Source of the DNA: Paramacrobiotus richtersi
Taxonomy: Eukaryota; Tardigrada; Eutardigrada; Parachela; Macrobiotidae
Direction of reading: 5' to 3'
DNA: 31,387 bases
Assembly (NCBI GenBank): GCA_034698045.1
Contig: JAQGAU010000310.1
Span: 1-31,387, forward strand
Shown: positions 1 to 10,001 of the stretch, one piece after another
Layout of the letters: each line of letters opens with the position of its first letter
How positions within the stretch are numbered: the stretch's first letter is position 1
Program-made: the position numbers and the translations under genes
Notes under the pieces: model-generated
Database searches by the model: none
What the model saw: the letters and a program-made list of their open reading frames with translations, nothing else
What the model was told of the DNA's origin: nothing

Positions 1-531
1 GTTTTACCGGGTGTGATACTGGATAGTGTGTATTACCGACGACCGTTGGCAGATGGGTGCGGCTTAAACACGGACGCGCAGTTCACCTGGTCAGTGGTTA
101 TTCAGTTTGTTATCTTCGATTTCCCTGTTGTTTTTATTGCCGGGAGTTATCCATTCCTGTTGTGGCTGCATCTCAAGCAGATGAAGAAGAGTCTTCGCGT
201 AAACGCCAGCCGAACCCATGAAAAAAGCGAAGCAACGCAAGCGCCTCATAGCATCGCCATTGCCACCGGAGGTATGAAACTGAAGAAGCAAGAAAAACGG
301 AACAAATCGAAGCCGTTTGTTGTGCTGACTCTTCTGACAACTGGAGTGGTGATTTGCTGGACACCGAATATGGTGTATTACACTATCGGATGTTTCACTT
401 CAACGGACCATATGCAGGGATTCGCCAACGTGGCCATTTTTGTCTACTCGCTGCAGGGACTGATTGATCCGGTGTCGTTTGCGTTCAGCATCACTTGGTT
501 CCGCCGATGCTTGTCTAAGTTTTGCAAGTAA
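1..531 (+). CDS. Rhodopsin-like GPCR, 3' part (copy 1 of tandem array)
   Basis: This is the C-terminal half of a class A G-protein-coupled receptor. The frame is open from base 1, so the gene starts outside the window. Visible parts are the end of TM4, an extracellular loop 2 with a GCGLN cysteine, TM5 with the FDFPVVF proline, a Lys-rich third intracellular loop, TM6 with ICWTP (the CWxP switch) and TM7 with DPVSFAF in place of NPxxY. It ends with a short tail at the TAA at 529-531. It is nearly the same as the gene at 2583-3587 through TM5-TM7 and differs mostly in intracellular loop 3, where it is shorter. An AATAAA lies at 1104-1109. The ligand cannot be told from sequence. Family assignment is secure; the peptide-or-amine question is open. 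Confidence 0.88.
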   Translation, partial: VLPGVILDSVYYRRPLADGCGLNTDAQFTWSVVIQFVIFDFPVVFIAGSYPFLLWLHLKQMKKSLRVNASRTHEKSEATQAPHSIAIATGGMKLKKQEKRNKSKPFVVLTLLTTGVVICWTPNMVYYTIGCFTSTDHMQGFANVAIFVYSLQGLIDPVSFAFSITWFRRCLSKFCK

Positions 532-1287
532 ACCTTTTCTTCAGCCGCTCATTCAGCGAGTGAGATTGAGGATGATATGGATGAGGTACGCTTTGCGCTC
601 ATTAACGCACACACATGTGCATCACTGCAATTTTTGGAGAAACACTCGGAAAGACAGGAGTACTCGTTTCCGGCTTGATTTGCGAAGCATAATGCAGCGA
701 TCGATGTTTTAGTTCCTTTTACACCAGGAAGAATTTCTGGATATTCAGTGCTATTAAAAATGTTGCATCTGTAGTCTCGTATTTGAGACGAATTGATTCG
801 ATTGCCTGTACTGTAAATTTACAATGCAGCAACTCTCAATGATTAATTTTCTTTGCTGGCGCTGATTAATTGCTGTATACGTACTTTCTCGTTTCTTTTA
901 TTGGCAAGAGCCGCAACGGGAGAGATACCAGTGAAACGACGCAGCTAGGACGGTATAAAAGTCAAAATAGTAAAGGAACAACTGATAAACAAACATTCCA
1001 CATCTGTGAGCGAACCAGCAATGTACCCAGAATAGAGGCTCCATTTCACTTAAAAACATGTAGGAATCTTTTTTTGTCATTTACAGTATGTTCGCCTTCA
1101 TCCAATAAAACCATCGAAATCTAACTTTCCATAAACCATGAATGGCTATGCTGGTGTTTTACTGGCAACATGTCACCAAACTGCATTATACAGTACACAA
1201 GTACCAGTAATCTACAGGACTGACAGACGAACATGTCTTAAACAGATATGAAATCTGACGACCGCTCTTCAAGGAATTCACACATTA

Positions 1288-1366
1288 TATGCAACGTTCT
1301 TGAAACTTTTCACGTAAATCGACATATATAGTTATGTATGTACAAGAAGATCGTTCTGAACAATTT
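1288..1366 (+). repeat. Imperfect direct repeat, unit 1
   Basis: It begins TATGCAACGTTCTTGAAA and contains ACGTAAATCGACATAT. The same ordered blocks recur at 1904-1974 about 616 bp downstream with scattered substitutions and small indels. Both lie in the spacer between two GPCR paralogs. It could be a local duplication or two relics of one repeat family. Confidence 0.7.
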
Positions 1367-1903
1367 CCAGCCCTGAAGTGCGTATGTTTCTGCAATTCTG
1401 GAAGGAATTTATTATATTAAGTTATCAGATCTCTGTACTGTTCTCAAACGCAGCTTGAGTGGAACACGCATGCGGTATGAATGCAGAGGTCATTGCGTGC
1501 TGGCATTTTCTGATGATCTACGTCATATAAAGGTACGTTTCAGACATTGTGTACAACTGCGTCGTATACACACCAAATGCAATGCAAACGGCATTGCGAG
1601 CACAGAACGGAAGATTCTAGCAAAGAATAACAACGGTCGAAAATAGGTTTACACGTCCGTATGACCTTATTGTTGGAAGATCCCGTTACACAAGGCGAGT
1701 GTCATTGCACAGGCAGAAGTATTCTGTGGGCAAAATCAAAGCTGTTACACGTTACAAAAAGTTAAATGACCCCGTAACGTAATTTTAACATCCCGAAATC
1801 GGCATATGATGTCCAGAAACCCGTTTGCAAGGCGAAACATCCGGTTATTGTGCCGGAGGGGGGAAAGTTTAAACACACTTCCTGTTCTACAAATTCAGTG
1901 TTC

Positions 1904-1974
1904 TATGCAAACTTCTTGAAATTTTCAACGTAAATCGACATATGCTACGTAGAAGAAGACCATTCTGAAAAATG
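1904..1974 (+). repeat. Imperfect direct repeat, unit 2
   Basis: It begins TATGCAAACTTCTTGAAA and shares CGTAAATCGACATAT and an AGAAGA..ATTCTGAA block with 1288-1366, in the same orientation. Confidence 0.7.
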
Positions 1975-2582
1975 TCGGATGCCGATGCAGCTTTACACTT
2001 AGCTAGTTAATTTGTATATAAAAAGGGTGTTTTACCGTTACTCAACAGCATGATTATTACATATGGTCCAACAAGTCGCGACTGGTCTAGACCAGCATGA
2101 CGGCTTAGCAATCATTTACGCCTGACGCAAAACCAAGAATTAGATCTGCCATGAAGTGTTTAAGATCCAGAGGCGGTTTAATGAGAAGATGTACACCGGA
2201 AGTTAATGCACGAGATTGTCTTATTTAGGCTTGATTTACTGCATCGGTAAACACTTCACAGGAGGTATAAAGTCCACCTGCCGGCTTCCGCTAAAATATA
2301 TTGATGCTTTAAATGAACGTTCTTCTGCATGAGCGGCTCGAGATTGTTGAGCATTACTACTGTAAGCCCGCTGACTTTAATTACCACATGCCACCTGTGT
2401 GAAAAAGGTCATACTTTTCGCGGTAAGCGGAGAACCAGAGGTTGATCAGGGCGTGGATTGCGATACGCAGTTCTTGCCGGAAATCTCGTTAACTGCTTGT
2501 TTATCCCGATATAAAGGCGCAACACTGAGGACGAATCTCTTTAATGTTCTCGAAGGTACAGTTGTGGTCCCGGCTGTAAAGA

Positions 2583-3587
2583 ATGGCGGCTTTGAACCAT
2601 ACAGGCTCCGAACCGGTAAACTTATCCACTGTCACAAACAGTACAACGCAGTGGGATTCCCACGGCAGCGCCATCGCTTTGACAGCGATCACCCTCATAT
2701 TTAACATTGCCATGCTACTGATCCTTCTCAAAGAAAAGGGCATGCATTCCTCCTTCACCGTCTACATGGTCGGATTGCTCCTCTGCAACATATTGTACAC
2801 GGGACTGGTCAACCCAACCGAGATCCTCCGTCAAATCTACGGTAACCTTTGGCTAGGGAAACACGGATGTGATCTGCGCATCGCGAGTGAATGGATTCTC
2901 TCCGCCGTGACCAAACATGCGCATCTCCTGATCACCATCAATCGCGGCTGGGCACTGGTGTTTCCCGTTTCCTACAGGGAGAACCATAGTGTGAAAATGG
3001 CATGGCTAATATTCTTCGCAATGGTGTTGTATGTTTGTGCTCTGGTTTTGCCGGGTGTGATACTGGACGCTGTGTATTATCGGGCACCATTGCAAGAAGG
3101 TTGCGGTTTGAACACGGAAGCGCAGTTCACCTGGTCCGTGGTTATTCAGTTCGTTATTTTCGATTTCCCTGTTGTTTTCATTGCCGGGAGTTATCCGTTT
3201 CTGTTGTGTCTGCATATAAAGCATAAGAAAAAGAGCCTTCGCGTTGCAGATAGCCGAACGCCTGAAAAAGCCGAAGCGACACAGGCGCCACAAGCCGCCG
3301 CGATTGCACAAGCACCTCCGCAACCAAAGAAGCAATCCATCCGGCAGGAAAAACGAAATAAGTCAAAGCCGTTTGTTGTGCTGACACTGCTGACAACCGG
3401 AGTGGTGATTTGCTGGACACCGAATATGGTGTATTATACCATCGGTTGCTTCACTTCGACGGACAATATGCAGGGATTCTTCAACGTGGCCATCTTTGTC
3501 TACTCACTTCAGGGACTGCTGGACCCGGTGTCTTTTGCTTTCAGCATAACTTGGTTCCGGGAATGCCTGTTTAAGTGGTGCAATTAG
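2583..3587 (+). CDS. Rhodopsin-like GPCR (copy 2), intronless
   Basis: A complete 334-residue class A receptor in one exon. The N-terminus has three N-glycosylation sequons (NHT, NLS, NST) before TM1 (about 28-50, with the conserved Asn in IFNIAMLL). TM2 and TM3 follow. TM3 carries the disulphide Cys (HGCDLR) and ends in INRGWALVF where most class A receptors have DRY. TM5 has FDFPVVF, TM6 ICWTP and TM7 LLDPVSFAF in place of NPxxY. Intracellular loop 3 is rich in Lys, Ala and Pro. The start at 2583 is the first Met that gives an extracellular N-terminus ahead of TM1. It is the closest relative of copy 1. The altered DRY and NPxxY motifs are shared across the array, so they are a family trait and not decay. 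Confidence 0.92.
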   Translation: MAALNHTGSEPVNLSTVTNSTTQWDSHGSAIALTAITLIFNIAMLLILLKEKGMHSSFTVYMVGLLLCNILYTGLVNPTEILRQIYGNLWLGKHGCDLRIASEWILSAVTKHAHLLITINRGWALVFPVSYRENHSVKMAWLIFFAMVLYVCALVLPGVILDAVYYRAPLQEGCGLNTEAQFTWSVVIQFVIFDFPVVFIAGSYPFLLCLHIKHKKKSLRVADSRTPEKAEATQAPQAAAIAQAPPQPKKQSIRQEKRNKSKPFVVLTLLTTGVVICWTPNMVYYTIGCFTSTDNMQGFFNVAIFVYSLQGLLDPVSFAFSITWFRECLFKWCN

Positions 3588-4896
3588 GCCGCTCTTTAAT
3601 CCGCTTATTTCTAATTTCATTGAAGGTCAATGGGGTCGAGCTGTTCAGTTAAGAAGGACGATCATTAGGTGATGTGTGTTGCCCTCATTAGCGTGCACCG
3701 ATATACCATCTGTGGTAATTTGTTGGGAAATGATCGGGCACAGTTTACGGAAGCTCACCCGTTTTCTGCCAAATTTGGAAAATTATGTTCTCGGCTATAT
3801 TAAATTTCTTGGCCAATCTACAGCTGCGCGCTACGATGACATTTATTTCTGCCGCGCGTTTCGCGTGCAAGTCTTTCCCGCGGTTCAATCTAATGACTTC
3901 ACGGATGTCTGGTCTGCGGGTTTCTTAAAGAACTAAACAGATTTGTGATTTCTCCCATACAGTGACAAAAGCACAAAAACGAGGTATCTAGCTTCGGTGA
4001 TCTACTACCTAACTGATACCATTTTAGCCGGTTCTCGCAGGTTATGTCTTTCCCCAGTCCCTTGAAAGGTCTGGCACATTATACTCATACACCAATTGCT
4101 GTTTTGAACTGTTCGTGTGAAAGCTACACAAAGCATGCAGCAGTTCATGAGGACTGTTTTTTATCTACTTTATTTCATAATTATAAGCTGCATGAATGTT
4201 ATAGAATTTCAGTTTCCAGTATGAAAGCCAGCGCGCACTGAGAAAGACGGAAAAGTATGTCTGAATTTTCGGGGAAAAGCATGCGCAAAGGTTTTCTTTT
4301 GTGCATACTTACTGTACTGTACATGTGTTAACAGCGACACTTCTAGACCGGCAGCTGTCAGTTCCAATAGAAGTCTATACTTCCAGCTTTAGACAGAATC
4401 CGATCAAAACGAGACTATTTGTGTATAAGTCGAATATGTACAAACTAGATGCCCTTCCACAGGCGCGAATCGAGCGATATATTTTCCGTTGCATATTAGT
4501 TTTGCACAACATCTATCCTACTCGAATTCTGTACCAATTTTCTTGCAGTGTTTGCAGGCTGAGCATAAAATTGGTCAAGCAAAGGATGAGGCGCATAGAA
4601 CGAAGCAAACTAAACCAGAGGTCATAATGACTCATTAGTAAAAAAACGACGGAAGCGCACGGGCGCCTAATTATTTACCGGAAACTGATATGTTGATCGA
4701 ATCGGATGTGCAAATTATGTTTCCGAACAACATCCTGCGTTGTCGATGCCGGGAGGGCAGATAAATAACGCAATCCTGTGCTCTCGCAATGTAGAAATAA
4801 TACTACCAACCCGCGTCTGTTTCTCTGTTGTGTCTTAATCAGTAACTGTTTTAGCTATTTAGCAACCTTTTCTTCGTAATTTGTAGTGCAAAGACT
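3588..4896. other. Intergenic spacer and promoter region before GPCR copy 3
   Basis: No gene seen. The distal part is unremarkable AT-rich sequence. The last 350 bp contain blocks conserved with the region upstream of copy 4 (GAGCATAAAAT near 4561 and the 4667-4767 block). Confidence 0.6.
4667..4767 (+). promoter_or_regulatory. Candidate promoter of GPCR copy 3
   Basis: Blocks CTAATTATTTA, AACTGATAT, GAATGTGCAA-like, TTCCGAA.AACATCCTG and CAGATAAATA occur in the same order upstream of GPCR copy 4 (8302-8407). ATAAATA at 4761 lies 136 bp before the ATG, against 131 bp in copy 4. The conservation is seen directly; its role as a TATA-like core promoter is inference. Confidence 0.5.
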
Positions 4897-5886
4897 ATGG
4901 ATCAGACAAATGCTACGTTAGACCGTTCCATTGCATCATCCAATAAAACAGACCACTTCGTTCTTTCGGTGCACTGGAGCTTTGCCTTTACCGCCCAGTC
5001 CTTCTTAGCAATCGTTGCCTTCATCCTCAACTTCTTTCTTCTGATCATACTAATCCGCAAAAAGTGGCAGCACAAATCCTTCATAATTTACATTAGCGTT
5101 CTCGCAGCTGGTAACATATTGTACCTGTTACTACGTTTCCCACTGTATATCATCCGGGAATTCTCAGGATCATGGTGGATGGGAATCCCGGCGTGTTCCC
5201 TGCAAATCTACGCTGTGTACGTCTTTGCCGCTGTTCTGAAGCACACACACATTCTCATCACAATCAACCGAATCTGGGCGTTAACATTCCCAATTTCCTA
5301 CAGAAACCACCATACAAAACGAATGGCTTGTGCTGTCTGTGTTGTAATGTTTGTTTATGTCCATTTAGTGTGTTTTCCGGGATTTGTGATAGATTTGTTG
5401 TACTACCGACCACCCGTATCCAAAGGATGCTATCTAAATATCGAGGCGCAGACGACATGGAACTTGCTGATACAAACCGTCATGTACGACTTTCCCGTAG
5501 TTTTTATTGTGACCGCGTATCCGCTGCTACTGTACAAGCGAGTCCAACGCAAAAAGAAGATTACGGCAGCAACTCTAAGTGGGGCTTCTACCGCAACAGT
5601 GCCATCACGTGATACGGACGGAAGGGAAAGCAGGAGAAAGAAAAACACGTCTCGACCGTTTTTGCTGGTGACCCTGTTGACGGTGAGCATCTGTTTGTGC
5701 TGGACGCCGGTTTTAGTCTACTGGACAATTAGCTGCTTTACCACGATTGACAACTCCACAGCATGGTATAAGACTGCGGTGTTTCTTAATGGATTGCAGT
5801 TGGTGTTGGATCCTGTTTTATTTGCGCTGAGTTTCGGGCTGTTGCGGTCTTGTAACCTCCGGCGTCGGAGGTTACCTGTCGCTTAG
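4897..5886 (+). CDS. Rhodopsin-like GPCR (copy 3), intronless
   Basis: A complete 329-residue class A receptor. The short N-terminus has NAT and NKT sequons. TM1 follows with FILNFFLLIIL, then TM2, TM3 with the Cys in IPACSLQIY and the motif INRIWALTF in the DRY position, TM4, a loop-2 Cys (KGCYLN), TM5 with YDFPVVF, a basic loop 3 with RRKKN, TM6 LCWTPVLVYW, and TM7 LVLDPVLFAL in place of NPxxY. The tail is very short and Arg-rich (LRRRRLPVA). Copy 4 is its closest relative. AATAAA at 6003-6008 lies 117 bp after the stop. The ligand is unknown. Confidence 0.92.
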   Translation: MDQTNATLDRSIASSNKTDHFVLSVHWSFAFTAQSFLAIVAFILNFFLLIILIRKKWQHKSFIIYISVLAAGNILYLLLRFPLYIIREFSGSWWMGIPACSLQIYAVYVFAAVLKHTHILITINRIWALTFPISYRNHHTKRMACAVCVVMFVYVHLVCFPGFVIDLLYYRPPVSKGCYLNIEAQTTWNLLIQTVMYDFPVVFIVTAYPLLLYKRVQRKKKITAATLSGASTATVPSRDTDGRESRRKKNTSRPFLLVTLLTVSICLCWTPVLVYWTISCFTTIDNSTAWYKTAVFLNGLQLVLDPVLFALSFGLLRSCNLRRRRLPVA

Positions 5887-6796
5887 GAATTTTTGGCCGA
5901 ACTGAAGGGTTCTCCATCTGTTTTGTTCTCGATTTTCTTGATTTTGTTTATTAACTGAGCCCAAAATTCTAAACTGATACCAACAAAAAAGTAATCCACT
6001 CAAATAAAATGTGTTCCCGTTACAGCGGCCTAGAACTGTACTCGTAATCAGCTGAGCAATGAGCATAACTCCGCAGGATTCCTAAACTCAGACGTTGAAA
6101 CAAGGAACCAATCTATTGTCTTTCTCGCATTTTGAATTTTGGATATGTTTTACTTTTCCCACGTTGATTTCGTGCTAAGAATATAAGGTGCTGCGCATTT
6201 ATTTGTATGCATTTATAAGACTTATAGGGTACAATACGGCTGGGAAATGCCTACAATCTGGGAGCAAAAGCGGAAAGAATTCAAAAGTAATCAAGCTAAT
6301 ATTACGTTGAAATAAGAGTGCTCAAAAAGAGGCAGCGGCTGGTAAAAAATATCCAAGATTGGTTCCGTTGAACCAAGTAATGGCTAAGTCATCTAACACT
6401 GTATAGATATGGAATCCTATACATCTAACTGAAGGCACCTTGGACTGAGCAGAAGCAGGCAGCACGGAATAGTTTTTTCGCACACGAACACAAAGCGGAT
6501 GAACAAATTCTCATAGAAGTTTAATGACCAAAAATATTTATTTAGCCCAACAATAACTAAAAGTAAACTGAGTCAAATATGTTGTAGAACGTTCATTTCG
6601 GTATCTAGTAAGGTTGACTAGGCAGTTTAAAATTGTGACGTACTGATGCAGCACGCTTTGCGGCAAATGTACCCAACCACGGGGAACTTGTCCTTAAGAC
6701 GAGACGGGTACAGTTCAGCCTCAAAGCTCCCGTTGCTGTCAGAATGCTCTATCCGAAAAAAGCGCTGAAGATTCTATCTACTGTATTATACTTATA

Positions 6797-7731
6797 ACGG
6801 GTTGCTCGCTCTAAATTGCCGATTTGTTCAAATTCAGTCTGAAAATCTGTGTTGTCCGGCTGGCTTTGAATGTTGTACCAATCGATAACGCACTTATTTC
6901 TCTATCAGAATCAATTGACCGTAATGGTCTATGCCTTTCCATTCAGAAGCAATGCAGAAAATTCTGAGGAGGTATCGAAAAAGAAGTTGTCCCAACCAAA
7001 ATCAGTATAATTTGCGACTAATTAGGCTGTATGAGTCCCATACCCCGAACTGCAACTTTAAAAAGCGTTTCTGTTAGCGTTCTAGCAGAAACAAATTGAG
7101 GCAAAAGAGTGAGATACATTGTGGACCCAGAGAGGGTACCTGGAATTTTTTCAAAATGGTCAAAAACGACCTTTTTTGAACAGCATCTCATTTGTTCCGT
7201 CCGATTTTTTTACTGGCAGGTGGCACCAATAAAAACATTTCCTGCTATTGATTTCCATTACCTGAGGCTCCTTCTTTGTTTTTCTGCGAAGAGAATATCA
7301 TTTTAGCTAGCTCCTCGTTTTAGCGGGCGAATCAAGGGAATGCCGGCAAGTGTTTGTACCAGTCACTGTTGCTATGGCCCAAGCGTGTTGCAGCCAAGCG
7401 ATAAATGTAATGTTAGCATGTTTTTTAGAAAAGGGACATTTGTTCTGCTAAAATAAATTAACAATGATATTCGCTGCGTCGAGAATGAGAGGGAACTGCG
7501 ACGGAAATGTTCGAAACGACGTTTTTTTCCACCCTAGGAAACTATTTATTCTCGGCAGTTTCCGGAAAGTTGTTGCTGTATCTCTGTGAGCAAAGGAGTG
7601 GTGAAGACAAAAATCATTTCGAATTCACATGGCCCTAGTATGTTCAGTTCAGCCAAAATTTGCTTCGGAAGCCCTATGGTATCCCGCCGGTGCAACTGGA
7701 AAGTTTCGGCAATTTAGGGCGAGCAACCCGT
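6797..7731. mobile_element. Non-autonomous DNA transposon with 26-bp TIRs and TA flanks
   Basis: The ends are inverted copies of each other. The left end starts ACGGGTTGCTCGCTCTAAAT and the right end is its reverse complement with one mismatch over 26 bp. Each end is flanked by TA (6795-6796 and 7732-7733), the target duplication typical of Tc1/mariner-type elements. The interior has no transposase-like frame, so it would depend on a partner for movement. The superfamily assignment rests only on TA and TIRs. Confidence 0.65.
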
Positions 7732-8301
7732 TAGTTATGTTGTTTGCCGTTTTAAAGTCCTCAAATTCAAATAACAGCGAACAGGCCGAAGAAGGCATCT
7801 CTGTAGCAAGATGGCAGACCTGTGCAAGATGGCAACTAAATCGAGTCCGTTATCTATATGTATAGTTCGCTAAGAGTTTTCTGTCTGTCGAGTCACTCTG
7901 AACGATCCACTCATCCAATCCTCGAATGCAATATATTATTCTAAAGCTTATGTTATCTATTTCTGCCATCAAAAGTAAAAACTGGGGAAAACAAATCCAT
8001 TCAGGAGAAACGGGCATTTTAGTGGGGAACCAATAGGAAACGAGGTACAGAGTTCTGTTATATTAGCGCAATTTTGCGCGGGGTCGCCTAGTTATTATTA
8101 TTGTCTGTTGTGTAATGTTTTTGTAACACATCTATGTCCGATCTGACCATGACGAAATGTGCGACAGTTGTGTAGACTGAGCATAAAATAAGTGGAACAA
8201 AATTGTTGACATACATCAAAGCAAGCCACAGTCGCATTTGACCTTTTCGGCAAAATTAATCAGATGTCATCAAAAACTAACCGACAACAGCGCACGCATG
8301 T

Positions 8302-8407
8302 CTAATTATTTAACGAGAACTGATATACAGTACTTGTCAAATCGAATGTGCAATTAGGCTTCCGAATAACATCCTGTGTGTTGGATACCGCCAGCACAGA
8401 TAAATAT
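8302..8407 (+). promoter_or_regulatory. Candidate promoter of GPCR copy 4
   Basis: Counterpart of 4667-4767: CTAATTATTTA, AACTGATAT, CGAATGTGCAATTA, TTCCGAATAACATCCTG and CAGATAAATA in the same order. ATAAATA at 8401 is 131 bp before the ATG. A further shared box, CTGAGCATAAAAT, lies near 8177. Confidence 0.5.
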
Positions 8408-8531
8408 TCTCGTGCGATCCCGTATTCTCGCTTTGTGTTTACCCGAAATCCGCAATTAGTTTTACGTCGTATCTGTTTCAGGTTGTATTGTTATTCAGCG
8501 GCCATATGTTATAACCCGTAGCCCAAAGATT

Positions 8532-9517
8532 ATGAATTGTGCAAATAATATGCCGAACAGTTCCTTTGTTAGTCCCAATGGAACAGACGATTTCGTTCTT
8601 TCGGTTCAGTGGAGCTTTGCATTTATCGCCCAGTCCTTCTTAGCAATCGTCGCCTTCATCCTCAACTTATTCCTCCTGATCATTCTACTCCATAAAAAAT
8701 GGCAGCACAAATCTTTCATAACTTACATTGAAGTTCTCGCAGCTGGCAACATATTGCACCTGTTACTACGTTTCCCACTGTACATTATCCGGGAATTCTC
8801 GGGATCATGGTGGATGGGAATCCCGGCGTGTTCCTTGCAGATCTACACGATCTACGTCTTTACCGCAGTTTTAAAGCACACACACATGCTCATCACTATC
8901 AACCGAATCTGGGCGTTAACATTCCCTGTTTCCTACCGAAACCACCACACAAAACGGATGGCATGTGTTATTTGTGTTGTCATGTTTGTTTATGTCCACC
9001 TGGTGTGTTTCCCGGGGTTTTTGATGGACTTGTTGTACTACCGCCCACCCATATCCAACGGGAGCTTCTTGAATATCGAGGCGCAGATCACGTGGAATGC
9101 GCTGATACGGATCGTCATGTATGACTTTCCTGTTGTTTTTATTGTGACTGCCTATTCACTGTTACTGTACAAGCGTAACCAACGCAGGAAGAAGATTACG
9201 GCAGCGCCGTTGAGTGGTGCGTCAACCGCTACCGAAGCCACGTGTTCCGGAAGAAAAAGCAGGAAAAAAAGAAACACGTCGCGACCGTTCATTTTGGTGA
9301 CGCTGCTGACTGTCAGTATCTTCGTATGTTGGACACCGGCTTTAGTCTACTGGACAATCAGCTGCTTTATTACCATTGACAACTCGACAGCATGGTATAA
9401 ATTGCGGTGTTCCTTAATGGATTGCAGTCGGTGTTGGATCCTGTGTTGTTTACAATGAGTTTTGGGCTGCTACGGCCGTGTAAGGTGCTTTGGCAAAGAA
9501 GATTATCTGTTGTTTAG
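8532..9517 (+). CDS. Rhodopsin-like GPCR (copy 4) with a one-base disruption in TM7
   Basis: This receptor matches copy 3 almost residue for residue from TM1 (FILNLFLLIIL) through TM3 (INRIWALTF), TM5 (YDFPVVF) and TM6 (VCWTPALVYW). The continuous frame from 8532 then runs off into an unrelated tail ending at 9458. Near 9400 the DNA has one base fewer than copy 3 (TATAAATTGCGG against TATAAGACTGCGG). From 9404 the other frame reads AVFLNGLQSVLDPVLF, the expected TM7, to a TAG at 9515-9517. It is therefore a recently inactivated gene, an allele with an altered TM7, or an assembly error. Intracellular loop 3 and the upstream promoter blocks are well kept, which argues for recent loss. AATAAA signals lie at 9830 and 9843. 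Confidence 0.8.
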
Positions 9518-10001
9518 ATTTTTCAGCCAACCTGCAATCCCAGCTAATTCACTACTTCCCAGTCATATGCTGCCTTTTATACTGGTTTATTATAACAGCG
9601 CGCCATTGCCCACTGGTAAACCGACAGAGTTCGCACACGGTAGAAGTACATATTGACAAAAAAGCGTGTTTGGAATCACGAACTGATCAGGTATTAAGTC
9701 TATAATAAGACATGCCTAATTAGACCAAAACGGTGCTGTGCTCGCAAAATAACGGAAGGCATGCGTAAGGCGTTCGTCGTTTTAGACTTTCATGCTCATA
9801 TGGTTCGATAACGCAATCTTTCGGCAAAAAATAAAGAAATGAAATAAAGACCTCCAAGAAATAAACAGGACTCGATTCTACTCTTAATGATACACAACTG
9901 TGGAATTTCGTACCATAGTTTTAGATCTAAAGGCTACGGTGACTCGAATTCACAATAAAATAAAGTGATAATTTATAAGTCATAATCCACATGACACTCG
10001 T
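9518..10001. other. Convergent spacer between GPCR copy 4 and the minus-strand Cys-rich gene
   Basis: It contains the likely 3' UTR of copy 4 (AATAAA at 9830-9835 and 9843-9848) and the 3' end of the minus-strand gene. No other feature seen. Confidence 0.6.

Larger units (their letters stand above)
532..2582. other. Intergenic spacer between GPCR copies 1 and 2
   Basis: I see no gene here. It is AT-rich with only short open frames. It holds an imperfect direct repeat of about 75 bp (1288-1366 and 1904-1974) and the upstream region of the GPCR at 2583. Confidence 0.6.
5887..8531. other. Long spacer between GPCR copies 3 and 4
   Basis: No host gene recognised. It contains the poly-A signal of copy 3, a 935-bp TIR-bounded element (6797-7731) and, in its last 350 bp, the region conserved with the copy 3 promoter. 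The remainder shows nothing I can name. Confidence 0.6.
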
